NCBI GenBank assembly: GCA_001460835.1
Contig: CYKH01000770.1
Location: forward strand, 21,486-65,869
DNA from: Bodo saltans
Taxonomy: Eukaryota > Euglenozoa > Kinetoplastea > Eubodonida > Bodonidae
Direction: 5' to 3'
Length of the DNA stretch: 44,384 nt
Each line of letters starts with the position of its first letter. The first letter of the stretch is position 1. The translations under genes and the position numbers were made by a program. Shown piece after piece: positions 1-8,898 of this stretch. Below the pieces are notes generated by a model. It was given only the letters and a program-made list of their open reading frames with translations, was not told where the DNA came from and searched no databases.

Positions 1-1
1 G

Positions 2-193
2 GACATCAAGGGCCACCCGTACTTCCACGGGGCGAACTGGGAGAAGCTGTTCAACCGGCACTACCCCGCGCCGATCCCTGTGAAGGTGAAGAGCGCCGGC
101 GACACGAGCAACTTCGAGAAGTACCCTGAGTCTGGCGAGGACCGCTCTGCGCCGCTGACGCCTGCCCAGCAGGCCGAGTTCAAGGACTTTTAG
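2..193 (+). CDS. PKAC: cAMP-dependent protein kinase (PKA) catalytic subunit, 3' end only
   Basis: This is the last 63 codons plus stop of an AGC-family kinase; the 5' part lies outside the window. It covers the end of the kinase domain and the AGC C-terminal tail, closing with the hydrophobic FKDF motif that in PKA folds back onto the small lobe. Bases 1-189 are identical, base for base, to 15715-15903 of the complete PKA gene in this window. The two then differ in the last Phe codon (ttt versus ttc), the stop (tag versus tga) and the whole 3' flank. Family assignment rests on the complete copy. If the window start is a contig end, the assembly probably broke inside this repeated gene. Confidence 0.9.
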   Translation, partial: DIKGHPYFHGANWEKLFNRHYPAPIPVKVKSAGDTSNFEKYPESGEDRSAPLTPAQQAEFKDF

Positions 194-631
194 AAATCGG
201 AACCGTTTCTTCCCCTATTCCGAACCGCATTGCGATGCGATTCTTGTTCAGTATACCACATTGTTTTTCTTTGTTTCGCGTTTTTTTTCCTCGTGTGATG
301 TGCCTCACCACCCTCCATTATTTTAGACACCACACGGGACAACGAGTGTGAGAGATGTACCGAAAACCAACAAACTGTGCCATGAGCTGTGAAGGGAGCA
401 ACGGAGCAAAAGAACGATTTGTGAGAGAAAAAGGAAAGAAAACGAGAGAAAAAGAGACACATCGTAGTAGTCGGAAAGACTTTTATGGCGATGGAGCATT
501 GAATGTGTGTGATGATCCACCGATTGCTTTGCCTGGAAAATGCGATTTCCCTTGCACCAGTATTGTTTTGTTAATTCATTTTTTATTCTTTCGATAAGTT
601 GAAGAAAAATATAAACGCCGAGAGCTGTGCA
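194..631. other. intergenic spacer, 3' UTR of PKA copy and splice-acceptor region of next gene
   Basis: AT-rich spacer with no convincing gene. It holds two T-rich tracts, near 260-293 and 563-592. The second ends at an AG at 597-598, a good spliced-leader acceptor for the gene starting at 632. An 80-codon frame from the ATG at 355 is basic, low in complexity and has no recognisable features, so I do not call it. Confidence 0.6.
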
Positions 632-2110
632 ATGTCAACACGACCTCCCATCGAGGGTGATGGAGTGCGTGTTAATTTTTTCAATTTTCTCTTGCGTACT
701 CCTGGAGAAGTTGCGCCGCCACTGCGCGTCTCGATACCGGACACAATTGTGTTTGAGCACAACTGTCCTAGGAGTTGGTTCTACTATGATGTGGAGAACA
801 AGGAGATTCGAAAGCGTGCGGGACGCGATTTACAAGCCGGCACTATTCTAGCAGAGTTTGGCACCTCTACCCCCGGCGTCTCTTCTGGTTCAGGCGCGTC
901 GACATCGATTACGACTGTCGCAACCTTCACGTACCTTCGGCACGAGGATGGTTCGAACGAGCCAGCAGTCACCACACTGTATCTCACTAAAGAGGGGCTT
1001 GAGAAGCTGCTGATTACGACGAGTGTGGTAAAACTTGAGGGCATCCTGCAAAAACACTTTCTGCCTATTGAGCTGAATGAATGTGTGATTCAAGCAACAT
1101 GGGGTGCAAAGTTATGCCTCATTCGTCGACGCATGAACCACAGGACCATCACCGACAGACCGCGGCTGCTGTCGGAAAAGCACTGCACATTCGACGGGCC
1201 GGACCACTTGTCGATCGAAGTGTCGACGGCGAAGGACACGGTAGGAGACATCACACACATTACTGAGAGGATCGTGGAGCATGTCGCGCGAACTGCGCGC
1301 ATGAAACCTGTCAGTATGATGCTGTACTTCAAACTCGATCAGCAAAGAAAGCCACGCCTACTGTGGTGCTCGTCCTTGCGGTTCGACAAACATCCCTACA
1401 CGCTCCCCCCGGCATGCGTGTTTGTTTCCCCGGAACTTGAGAGCCCAGACACGACTGCTGACGATACGGCACTGGATGACATGGCGATTGCGCAATCCAA
1501 ACTGGAGCGAAGGTCTCGCCCTGGGTCTCCCACCCATGCAGATGGGGGCGGGGGCTCACAGAGTCCTTCGCTGATGAGCACTGCGTACCACACGAGCAGC
1601 AGCACAGCCACAACCCACTACAACGGGACAGTAGGGGGCGGCGTGATTCTCCCGCCTGAGGCAATGTTGAAGGTCGAACGAATTAGCGAGCAGTGGCACA
1701 CGTTTCATGACGAGACGGATATCGAAGCCAACCTCATCCAAGAGCAGCGTTTGAACGCCAAGCAGATTGTCGACGATGCTCTCTACGCAGTCCTTGCTGG
1801 GTCGGAGGGTGGCGGTGGCGGCCCTACTGCGATTCGACTCCCTCCGGAGCTCTCTCACCTACTGGGCGGCGAAGCACGCCTCTTGAGTCTCACACACAGC
1901 ATCGGCTTGGTGGAGTCGGGGAGCTCGGACATGGGGCCAAATAGCACAACGCACGTCTCCATCGCCACTGCGCCCCCTGTCGCGGTCATGATGACGATGG
2001 CACAGGAATGGCTTGATAAACATTTTGCTCATCGCATGGCAAGCTTGCTGGACCGAGCAGCGACGCAAGTCCAATGGGTGGCGTTGCAAGCGGTGCTGCC
2101 GTTGTTGTAG
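632..2110 (+). CDS. conserved hypothetical protein, 492 aa
   Basis: Function not recognised. The frame is open from 599, but that extension begins with TTG beside the probable splice acceptor at 597-598, so the ATG at 632 (MSTRPPIEGDG) is chosen. The first ~260 residues look globular, with alternating hydrophobic strands. They contain an LYFKLDQQRKPRLLWCSS stretch around residues 230-250, a style common in conserved eukaryotic, often ciliary, proteins. Residues ~265-340 are Ser/Thr/Gly-rich and probably disordered. The C-terminal third has helical segments and Gly-rich loops. No signal peptide or membrane segment is visible. I have no basis for a biochemical role. Confidence 0.75.
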   Translation: MSTRPPIEGDGVRVNFFNFLLRTPGEVAPPLRVSIPDTIVFEHNCPRSWFYYDVENKEIRKRAGRDLQAGTILAEFGTSTPGVSSGSGASTSITTVATFTYLRHEDGSNEPAVTTLYLTKEGLEKLLITTSVVKLEGILQKHFLPIELNECVIQATWGAKLCLIRRRMNHRTITDRPRLLSEKHCTFDGPDHLSIEVSTAKDTVGDITHITERIVEHVARTARMKPVSMMLYFKLDQQRKPRLLWCSSLRFDKHPYTLPPACVFVSPELESPDTTADDTALDDMAIAQSKLERRSRPGSPTHADGGGGSQSPSLMSTAYHTSSSTATTHYNGTVGGGVILPPEAMLKVERISEQWHTFHDETDIEANLIQEQRLNAKQIVDDALYAVLAGSEGGGGGPTAIRLPPELSHLLGGEARLLSLTHSIGLVESGSSDMGPNSTTHVSIATAPPVAVMMTMAQEWLDKHFAHRMASLLDRAATQVQWVALQAVLPLL

Positions 2111-2279
2111 AGAGAACTGCTTCACCAACTTGTGATACGCAGTTGTACATTTCCACAGAGAAGAAGTAGTGATGGGACAAAAGATGTTGCTAACAGCCTG
2201 CAAGGACGGTAAAGATATGAACTTCCCTTTTTTAAATTTTCATCATTGGGATTCAGTTCGGGCGGGAGGTTTGCTTTCT

Positions 2280-2281
2280 AG
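2280..2281 (+). promoter_or_regulatory. candidate spliced-leader acceptor AG for SIZ1
   Basis: A T-rich run (tttgctttctag) ends in AG 12 bases before the ATG at 2294. An earlier AG at about 2254-2255 follows a longer T-rich stretch and is the alternative. Inferred from the general pattern of kinetoplastid trans-splicing; transcript ends are not visible here. Confidence 0.4.
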
Positions 2282-2293
2282 ACATTTTAAAGG

Positions 2294-4252
2294 ATGGCCA
2301 TCAAGAGAAGGCGTAGCGGAGTGCAACCGCTTCTCACACCTGCCGCTTCCTCAGAGAGGCTCGGCGCGTCGCCGGTCGTGGACTTGGCCGACACACCAGT
2401 GGCTAACTCATGGCTCTCCACTGCCGAGTGGGCCCGACTTTACCGCTGCACGCGGCCAACTAAAATGACGCAACAATCGTTTCAACTGGCAGCCCAGTCC
2501 GGCAACTTAGATGACCTCAAAGCAGACGTCATTCACAAACTTTGTCGTGAGCTAAAGCATATCATGACGGAGCATGGCTGGTTAGAGGAGGTTCGACTTC
2601 TTTCTAACCAGCCGAGGAAAAGTGAAGGAGTGCAACTGATTCGACAGGGAGTGTCAATGTCGATTGAGGCAAAAGCCGCCGCAATGTCCCAACAGCAACA
2701 ACAGCAGGGTGTCGCCGAATCGGCACCAGTAGCACCGATAGCTGAGGCTCCTGCTATTGTGGCAGAAAGTCATCGGCCGTCAAGTGGTGAGCGCCTCCTT
2801 GCTGCAGTGCTAGCGGCGAAGCAGCACAACCAAGCGAAGTCGGATCATGCGCCTCGCCCTGTCTCTGCGCCGCAGCTGGATCAGGAGGACAACGGCCTTA
2901 TCTCCTCTCCCAAGCCTCCCTTGTCATCCTCCTCGTTTGACTACCTGTCGCGGTTTCCCCACTCATCGTCGCATGTTGCTCAACAATTGTCGACAGTACC
3001 TGCTGCCAACGGTCGCAGTGGCGCACATGCGGTCCGCGGTAGCACTCTCAAAAGCTCAGTGGAAGCAGCAGCTGCAGCGCTCGCAACGGCTCCTTTGCTT
3101 CACACTGTAAGTCGATCGGCAGCGCCACTTATCAGTAGCAGCAATGCTTGCCCATCTGCCCTTGCGTCGTCCATACCGAAGCCGCTGCCTCCTCTTCAAG
3201 CTGCTTTTGGGACTCCCTCTGAGTTAGAATTGTACAGTTCCCCGATGGCAAAGGTGATGGTCATCTTAAAGCGCTTCCAACTGCGCATGGGCAGCTACCC
3301 TGTACGCTTCGAGATTCCAAGTCAATATCTTGCCGATATTGCCGCACGAAGACTTCGTGTCCACGTCATCCCGATGGTAGCGAACCAACCATCTGTATGG
3401 CCAAAGATCAAAGAGGTATTTGTGTTTATCAACGAGCGAAATGTGCAGACGTCATGGAAGCGTGCGTGGCCTGCACGAAAGTCCGTGGACGTAACGAAAG
3501 CGTACTTGCCGCTGGATGTCACGCAGTACCTCCTCAACCCCCTCCATCAGATCCAACGGCTCCAGCTAGACTGCTTTAATCACGAGTTCTGTGGATCCTT
3601 CTCCGTTGTTCTCGTGGCCCCACGGACGGAGATGGATGTGATGGGAGAGTGGAAAGATCAGCTTACGCGAGGTGCGGCTGAACTCCAGCCGTTTTATGAG
3701 TCGATGATGCGGATTGACAACGCTGCGGGTGATGATGACGATGTGACCTGTGAGGTGCCAACGGTTGCCCTGAAGTGTCCGATTTCGCAAACGCGTATTC
3801 TCGTTCCAGCCCGAGGTCGTCACTGCCGCCACCTTCAATGCATCGACTTCGCTGCTTTCTTAAGGTATTGCCACATCAGTTGCTACTGGAACTGCCCTCT
3901 GTGTGACGCTACGATGAGGCTGCGTGATGTCATTGTGGATGGACCGTTTTACGACATGCTGCAGAAGTCTTCGTCGGCTGGATGGACGCACGCGCAACTC
4001 GTCACAGATGAAACCAAGCGAGCGGGAGCGCACATGTTTTGGACGCAAAGTGAAAAACATAAGAGCAACGCTGTCGATCTCAGCTCCTCTGATGACGAGG
4101 ACAGAGAGGAGGAGGAAGAGGAGGTGGAAGGCGACGCTGCTGCAGGACAACCGTTGCGACGGAAGCGACGCGTGGAGGAGGGAGAGGGGGGCAGCCCAAT
4201 AGTGAGTGGATTAGATGCATCGGGCAGTGCAGAGGAACCAATTTGCTTGTAG
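2294..4252 (+). CDS. SIZ1: SIZ/PIAS-type SUMO E3 ligase
   Basis: A 652-aa protein predicted to move SUMO from the E2 enzyme to nuclear targets. A PINIT-like region spans residues ~318-445 (ILKRFQLRMGSYPVRFEIP onward). An SP-RING (Miz) zinc finger spans ~495-550, opening with CPIS at C495, followed by an HCRHLQC stretch and CPLC. C-terminal to it, VDLSSSDDED at ~594 is a SUMO-interacting motif with acidic flank, the same order as in yeast Siz1 and metazoan PIAS proteins. Residues ~130-310 are Gln/Ser/Ala-rich and probably disordered. A canonical N-terminal SAP domain is not obvious. The ATG at 2294 follows a T-rich tract and AG. Trypanosomes have a SIZ1 homologue, so the gene is expected. Confidence 0.92.
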   Translation: MAIKRRRSGVQPLLTPAASSERLGASPVVDLADTPVANSWLSTAEWARLYRCTRPTKMTQQSFQLAAQSGNLDDLKADVIHKLCRELKHIMTEHGWLEEVRLLSNQPRKSEGVQLIRQGVSMSIEAKAAAMSQQQQQQGVAESAPVAPIAEAPAIVAESHRPSSGERLLAAVLAAKQHNQAKSDHAPRPVSAPQLDQEDNGLISSPKPPLSSSSFDYLSRFPHSSSHVAQQLSTVPAANGRSGAHAVRGSTLKSSVEAAAAALATAPLLHTVSRSAAPLISSSNACPSALASSIPKPLPPLQAAFGTPSELELYSSPMAKVMVILKRFQLRMGSYPVRFEIPSQYLADIAARRLRVHVIPMVANQPSVWPKIKEVFVFINERNVQTSWKRAWPARKSVDVTKAYLPLDVTQYLLNPLHQIQRLQLDCFNHEFCGSFSVVLVAPRTEMDVMGEWKDQLTRGAAELQPFYESMMRIDNAAGDDDDVTCEVPTVALKCPISQTRILVPARGRHCRHLQCIDFAAFLRYCHISCYWNCPLCDATMRLRDVIVDGPFYDMLQKSSSAGWTHAQLVTDETKRAGAHMFWTQSEKHKSNAVDLSSSDDEDREEEEEEVEGDAAAGQPLRRKRRVEEGEGGSPIVSGLDASGSAEEPICL

Positions 4253-4714
4253 CCGTGAAGTTGGGAGACAGCAATCAAAGCAATCCTTGAACGTTCGCTT
4301 TTTTTCGAGGAGGGGGAAAAAGCAGAAGAACATTTACACTTCTATTTTGTGGAATTTCGTCGATGCGATTGATGATTCAAAGTTCTCATTGTGCAAATCG
4401 AAGAGCAAGCGTATATTTATGTTACTCTCTTCTGTTTCGTTGTTATTTCAATGTTTCATTCATCAAAGAACTTTACCCGCTCCAAGAAAAGTCTCTTTTA
4501 AGGCGATTCTTGAACTGCGACAGGTAAACGTAACACTACCAAAGTTAAGAAACCACCACAACTCAACGTCAACGAAGAAACGCCAAGAAGAAGGCCCACT
4601 TACATTTTAGCCTCTCTCTATTTTCATTATCGCTGTGTCACCGAACGCAACAACCAAACACAATAACAATATTTCATCACACGTACCAACGCTCAACGAA
4701 AACTCGCACACAAT
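4253..4714. other. intergenic spacer with unusual AG-free leader region
   Basis: No gene seen. A frame across 4215-4610 is T-rich spacer read as protein. A CT-rich tract lies at 4611-4629, and no AG dinucleotide occurs between 4611 and the coding start at 4715. The nearest upstream AG is at 4609-4610. Confidence 0.6.
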
Positions 4715-6832
4715 ATGGTGAAACAAGTTTACACAAAAGATCAACTCGCAGCCATTGGTGAATCTGTCAAAGATACTCGGCCAACCGCTGAAGAGGAAGA
4801 TCGCTACGCTGTCATCACAGAGACCACTTCGGCCTGGAGCACTGCGTCTAGCGCCCCAAGCGCGTCGTCTTCGATGGTTTCGTCCAAGCGAGATCGTAAG
4901 CAACAGCAGCAACAACAACAACATCAATCATCATCACCAGTCGCAACAACAACAGCAAGCACTCCTTCTTCCAGTGAGGCAAGTGCTGTACAGTCTCGTT
5001 TCGCTAACGACCAGCGACAACAAAACGAGCGGTCGTCACGAAACCCAACCTCTGTTGAATCTCGCGATGCACGATCGTGGCGTGGTGGGAAGGACAAGGA
5101 AACATTCGAGGAGGGCTACTTGTATGAGCTGCAACAAACCGCGAAGCATAAGCAAGTGCTCCAGTCCGCTGTCGCAGAATACGATCGCAAGCAAGAAGAC
5201 CAACGGAAACAGGATGAACTCGTACGGCAAGAGATTTTGCGTAAGCAGGCGGAGGAGAAGAAACTGCAAGCCGAAGCGAAGGCAATCGAGGCAGCTGCCC
5301 CAGGAGCAGTACCTCATGATGAGCTTGAGGTGATGTTTTCTAAGCTGCGCAGCAACGCTGATGATGCCCGCGATCGAGAGGATTCTAGTGCATCGACACA
5401 CGCGGAGAACAAGCGTGCATCTCGTTTTTTCTTTGGCGGCCCTGATGAGAAGCCTGCTTCCAGTCTATCAACAGCGCAAGCCCCTGCCGTGTTTGTTGAC
5501 CCGTTAGATCTCTTTGTCTCACCCTCTTCCAACGTCGTGTGGAACAAGAACCCTACGAATGTGACAGCAGCAACACAGCAAAGTAATAATGCCGGCGGTA
5601 GCGCAGCGAAGAACTCGAACAAGAAAAGTGACGACAAACAAGCTGCCTTCGCGGTGACCACCGGATCACCATCCGCACCTGCTGCGTCGGCGCAGCCAGA
5701 GAGCAAGCAATCACAACGTGCAGCACCTGGCTTACCCCCCACCATCACAGTTGGCCAAACGAGTGGTCCCCAGAAAGGAAACAAGAATAACCAGCGCGTA
5801 TGGAGCGCTGCAGACTTGGAGTCCAAGCTGTTGGGGCACCCAACCTCATCTGAGCCTGCACCTCCTAAGCCTGCCCCTACTCCCACTGCAGCCGCCACGA
5901 CTAAGGGAGTCTTTGATGCATCTCAACTCGAAACGCAGCTGCTTCAACAGAAGCAGCCGCAAACTACCCAGCACCAGTCCCCCGCTCAACCTCCTCAGTC
6001 ACAGCGCACTCAAGGCCAGACTGCGGCAACACAGCAGCTCCCTGCTACACCGCCATCACCGCCACAGCAACCGGCGTCGGCACCGCCCGCACAGCAGGTC
6101 GCAGCCCAAGGACCGACGGCACCCGTTTCCGCTCCATCTTTCAGCCAAGAGCAAATAGCCGCCATCCACGCGATGTATCAGCAGCAGTCACAGCAACAAG
6201 GAGGAGGTGCACTCAAACCTCCCCAAAGCATTCCCCAGCCAATGATGTTTCTGACACCTCAACAAATGGCTGCGATGCACCAGCAACAACAACAACAACA
6301 ACAACAGCAAGGCGGGGCCCGCCCACCCTTCTTTATGATGAACCCCCAGCAGCAGCAGGTGCAGCAACAACAACAGCAACAGCAACAGCAGCAACAGCAG
6401 CAAGCAACGCAAGCTCAGGCCAATTCTCAGCAGTTCCGTGTTGCCGGAGGTGTTGCAATGCCTCCAAACAATTCAGCACAGCAGCAACAGCAGCAGTGGA
6501 TGGCGATGCAACAACAGCACCTTCAAAACCAGGCAGCAGCGGCAGCGTTCGCCGCTGGACATGCAGGCGCTATGGGTCAGTTCCCCAACGCGTTGCAGCA
6601 GCAGCAGCAGCAACAGATGATGCTAAAACAGCAACAACAGTTTATGCAGCAGCAACAGCAGCAGGGAGGCCGCCTTCCTCCGAATATGATGCCGGCCCAT
6701 CAGCAAATGTTTTACGTGCAGCAGCAGCAGCCACAGCAGCAGCAACAGCAGCTACCACCTGGGTTCGCCCACCACATGGTTTCACCACTTGTTCAGCAAC
6801 AGCAGCAGCAGCAACAACAACAACAGAGGTAA
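4715..6832 (+). CDS. Gln-rich eIF4E-interacting protein (4E-T / 4E-IP-like)
   Basis: A 705-aa, largely disordered protein. The N-terminus carries YTKDQLA at residues 6-12, matching the eIF4E-binding pattern YxxxxL-hydrophobic except that the last position is Ala. 4E-T and trypanosomatid 4E-interacting proteins carry such motifs near their N-termini, so a translation-repression or mRNP role is plausible. Residues ~130-190 form a charged, probably coiled-coil helix. Two related short motifs, VWSAADLESKLLG (~361-373) and VFDASQLETQLLQ (~400-412), look like paired docking sites. From ~430 the protein is Pro/Gln/Ala-rich, with long Gln runs to the C-terminus. The ATG at 4715 is the first in the mRNA if splicing uses 4609-4610. 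Family assignment is inference from the motif and composition. Confidence 0.7.
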   Translation: MVKQVYTKDQLAAIGESVKDTRPTAEEEDRYAVITETTSAWSTASSAPSASSSMVSSKRDRKQQQQQQQHQSSSPVATTTASTPSSSEASAVQSRFANDQRQQNERSSRNPTSVESRDARSWRGGKDKETFEEGYLYELQQTAKHKQVLQSAVAEYDRKQEDQRKQDELVRQEILRKQAEEKKLQAEAKAIEAAAPGAVPHDELEVMFSKLRSNADDARDREDSSASTHAENKRASRFFFGGPDEKPASSLSTAQAPAVFVDPLDLFVSPSSNVVWNKNPTNVTAATQQSNNAGGSAAKNSNKKSDDKQAAFAVTTGSPSAPAASAQPESKQSQRAAPGLPPTITVGQTSGPQKGNKNNQRVWSAADLESKLLGHPTSSEPAPPKPAPTPTAAATTKGVFDASQLETQLLQQKQPQTTQHQSPAQPPQSQRTQGQTAATQQLPATPPSPPQQPASAPPAQQVAAQGPTAPVSAPSFSQEQIAAIHAMYQQQSQQQGGGALKPPQSIPQPMMFLTPQQMAAMHQQQQQQQQQQGGARPPFFMMNPQQQQVQQQQQQQQQQQQQQATQAQANSQQFRVAGGVAMPPNNSAQQQQQQWMAMQQQHLQNQAAAAAFAAGHAGAMGQFPNALQQQQQQQMMLKQQQQFMQQQQQQGGRLPPNMMPAHQQMFYVQQQQPQQQQQQLPPGFAHHMVSPLVQQQQQQQQQQQR
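6280..6829 (+). repeat. CAG/CAA (glutamine codon) repeat cluster
   Basis: Dense, interrupted runs of CAG and CAA encode polyglutamine, for example 6282-6312, 6346-6412, 6595-6620 and 6796-6827. CAG and CAA are mixed, which usually limits slippage. The repeats keep other frames open for long distances; those frames are not genes. Confidence 0.9.
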
Positions 6833-7827
6833 GTCGAATTGCTCGCTTTGATGCCAAACCCCCACGCGCATGTGTGCGCGCGTGCGTGCTTGTGCGCAAG
6901 ATTAGCAAGCGTTGTTTTTCTTGTCTCCCCCCTCCTTCTATTTCCATTTCCTTGAAGTACTCTTACTTTCTTTACCTTCGGTTTAATTCCTTTCATTTTT
7001 CCACCCCCTCCATTCTTTTTTTTTGGTATCGCCCCCCTTCTCTTTTCATCCCCAGCTCCCCTCTCCTTCCATTTTATTGCCTTGCAGCAACACGATGTTG
7101 TTGTGACATTCTCGCGCCTCACTTTTTTCGCCAAGCCAAAGATTTTGATTTTTCACAAATCCCTCCTATCACAAAAAAGAAGCTCTTTTCTTTTCGTTTG
7201 TGCTGCCTTCCTTCCTTCCTTTTTTTTGTGTGAACTCGCTGCTACTACCACTGAATGAGTTTTTTTTATCGCGGCCCCAAATGAAAGTGCAAACGTTCAC
7301 GGTGGACACTCATCGCTGTCAGAGGGCTGGTTGGTGTCACAGGCATTTTTTCTTGTTTTCTTTGCGGGTCCTGTTTTCTTTCCTCCCGCGGATAAACTTC
7401 AACAAGACAAAACAAAGAAGTAAAACAACCACAAACAAACACCCAAACACAATACAAAAAAAAAGCAAACAACGCAACCTGAAAAATACAAACAAGTGGG
7501 TTTCGACTTGAAAGACAAACAATCCAAGTGGTGGAAAGAGGAGAGAATCTGCGAGGGCTCGTTGTGTCTCTGCAAGTGCCCTGATTACCACCTGCGGACG
7601 CTGCGCCCGGGAAAAACATCTCTTGTAAAATGAAGGAGTCGTCAGATACAAATGAAAAGTACTGATTTTTGTTGTGTGGTGGTTGACAGCACATTTATTG
7701 TTGCTACGCGACTGAGGATGTCTAGGTAGCTTATCAGCGAAGGGTGTTTTTCCTTTTTCCTGTTACTTTATGAGTGCAACGAAACCTGCTGAATTCCTTC
7801 CTCAATCAAAAATCACGCTGTGATGCA
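6833..7827. other. long intergenic spacer with multiple pyrimidine tracts
   Basis: Nearly 1 kb without a convincing gene. It contains a GT-rich stretch (6865-6895), several strong C/T tracts between 6916 and 7085 ending in a CAG at 7085-7087, an A/C-rich run (7395-7480), and a final T-rich tract (7747-7769) before an AG at 7773-7774. The last tract fits the acceptor for the carrier gene. The earlier tracts lie about 700 bases upstream and are unexplained. Small frames here are low in complexity. Confidence 0.55.
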
Positions 7828-8898
7828 ATGCTCTTCGTTGTCTCTGGTTTAATCGAAGTAGCACACCTCAGATACTCTTTCAAGCATACAGATAAAGTTT
7901 TTGCACATCAGGCAGGCGATTACGACGAGATGGAGATGCTTTGCGCCGCAACTGCAGGCGTCCTTGGTCGTTTCCCTTGTCACCCCCTCGATACCGTGAA
8001 AACAGTTGCCTTCACTGGTCACTACGGCGCCTCCCCAAGCCCCACTTCCTCCGCGACGATTCCAGGTGGCGCGAGCAGAGGTCCATCAGGAGCGTGGCAA
8101 GTGGCACGCACCATTTACCGCCAAGAGGGAGTACGAGGGTTTTATCGTGGGGTTGGGATCGCCGTGGGTGGTGCGGCCCCAGGGAATGTATTGTACTTGT
8201 TGACGTACGACTACGCGAAGCGTTTTGGGGAGCAACACGTAGACAGCAAGAATTTCCTTGGGAATGCACTCTTGCACTTAGCTGGTGGGTTCACCGCAGA
8301 GGCCGTAAGTTGCGCCGTGTGGGTGCCCGTTGACGTGATCAAGGAGCGCCAGCAGTCCCAGTCCAGCAACGTGGAGGGGCGCTACAGGAATAGTTGGGAC
8401 GCGCTCCGCACCATTTTCCGAAACGAGTCCCTCTCGGGCCTCTACCGCGGCTATTGGAGCACGTTGGCATCGTTTGGCCCATTCTCAGCAGTCTACTTTA
8501 TGTCGCTGGAAACCATCGATCAACTACATCCATTGCCCCCTGCGGACGCTGCGCATCAATCGTCGTACTTCTTGTGCTCCCTGGCGCACGCTGCCGCGGC
8601 GAATATCATCTCGTGCTTGGTGACAAATCCACTGGAAATGATCAAAACGAGGATGCAAGTCCAGCGCGCGATTTTGACTGTTGAAGGCAAATCAGTCCAC
8701 AGTCACCAGTTCTCATATGAATACAGAGGCGTCATGAACGGCATGTCGCGCGTGATTCGTGAAGAGGGAGTGAGGGGATTGTGGCGTGGGAGTGGTGCAA
8801 GAATTCTTTACGCTTGCCCAAATTCTGCGCTTACGATGGCGATTTACCGTTCCCTGAAGCAGCATTATGCTACGAATCCACCACCACCACCAACGTAG
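7828..8898 (+). CDS. mitochondrial carrier family (SLC25) protein
   Basis: A solute carrier of the mitochondrial inner membrane. Three repeats are marked by the signature PX[DE]XX[KR]: PLDTVK at residue 53, PVDVIK at 167 and PLEMIK at 268 (numbering from the ATG at 7828). Each repeat is followed by a GxxGFYRG/GLYRG/GLWRG-type motif, and six membrane helices are expected. The length of 356 aa slightly exceeds the usual ~300 because of the N-terminus. A start at 7930 (MEMLCAATAG) would give 322 aa but leaves the first helix short. An out-of-frame ATG at 7823 opens a 9-codon frame overlapping 7828, which favours neither start clearly. The substrate cannot be assigned; the PVDVIKERQQ repeat is not diagnostic. 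Confidence 0.88.
   Translation: MLFVVSGLIEVAHLRYSFKHTDKVFAHQAGDYDEMEMLCAATAGVLGRFPCHPLDTVKTVAFTGHYGASPSPTSSATIPGGASRGPSGAWQVARTIYRQEGVRGFYRGVGIAVGGAAPGNVLYLLTYDYAKRFGEQHVDSKNFLGNALLHLAGGFTAEAVSCAVWVPVDVIKERQQSQSSNVEGRYRNSWDALRTIFRNESLSGLYRGYWSTLASFGPFSAVYFMSLETIDQLHPLPPADAAHQSSYFLCSLAHAAAANIISCLVTNPLEMIKTRMQVQRAILTVEGKSVHSHQFSYEYRGVMNGMSRVIREEGVRGLWRGSGARILYACPNSALTMAIYRSLKQHYATNPPPPPT

Noticed and set aside
355-597. 80-codon frame upstream of the first complete gene
   Set aside because: Basic, low-complexity and overlapping the splice region for the next gene; no supporting feature.
6827-7088. Cis-spliced intron joining the Gln-rich gene (AGGTAAGT ... CAG)
   Set aside because: Joining adds only about six residues before a stop, and cis-introns are very rare in kinetoplastids; kept only as a test in the findings.
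6496-7233. 245-codon plus-strand frame overlapping the Gln-rich gene
   Set aside because: CAG repeats stay open in all frames; the rest is T-rich spacer read as protein.
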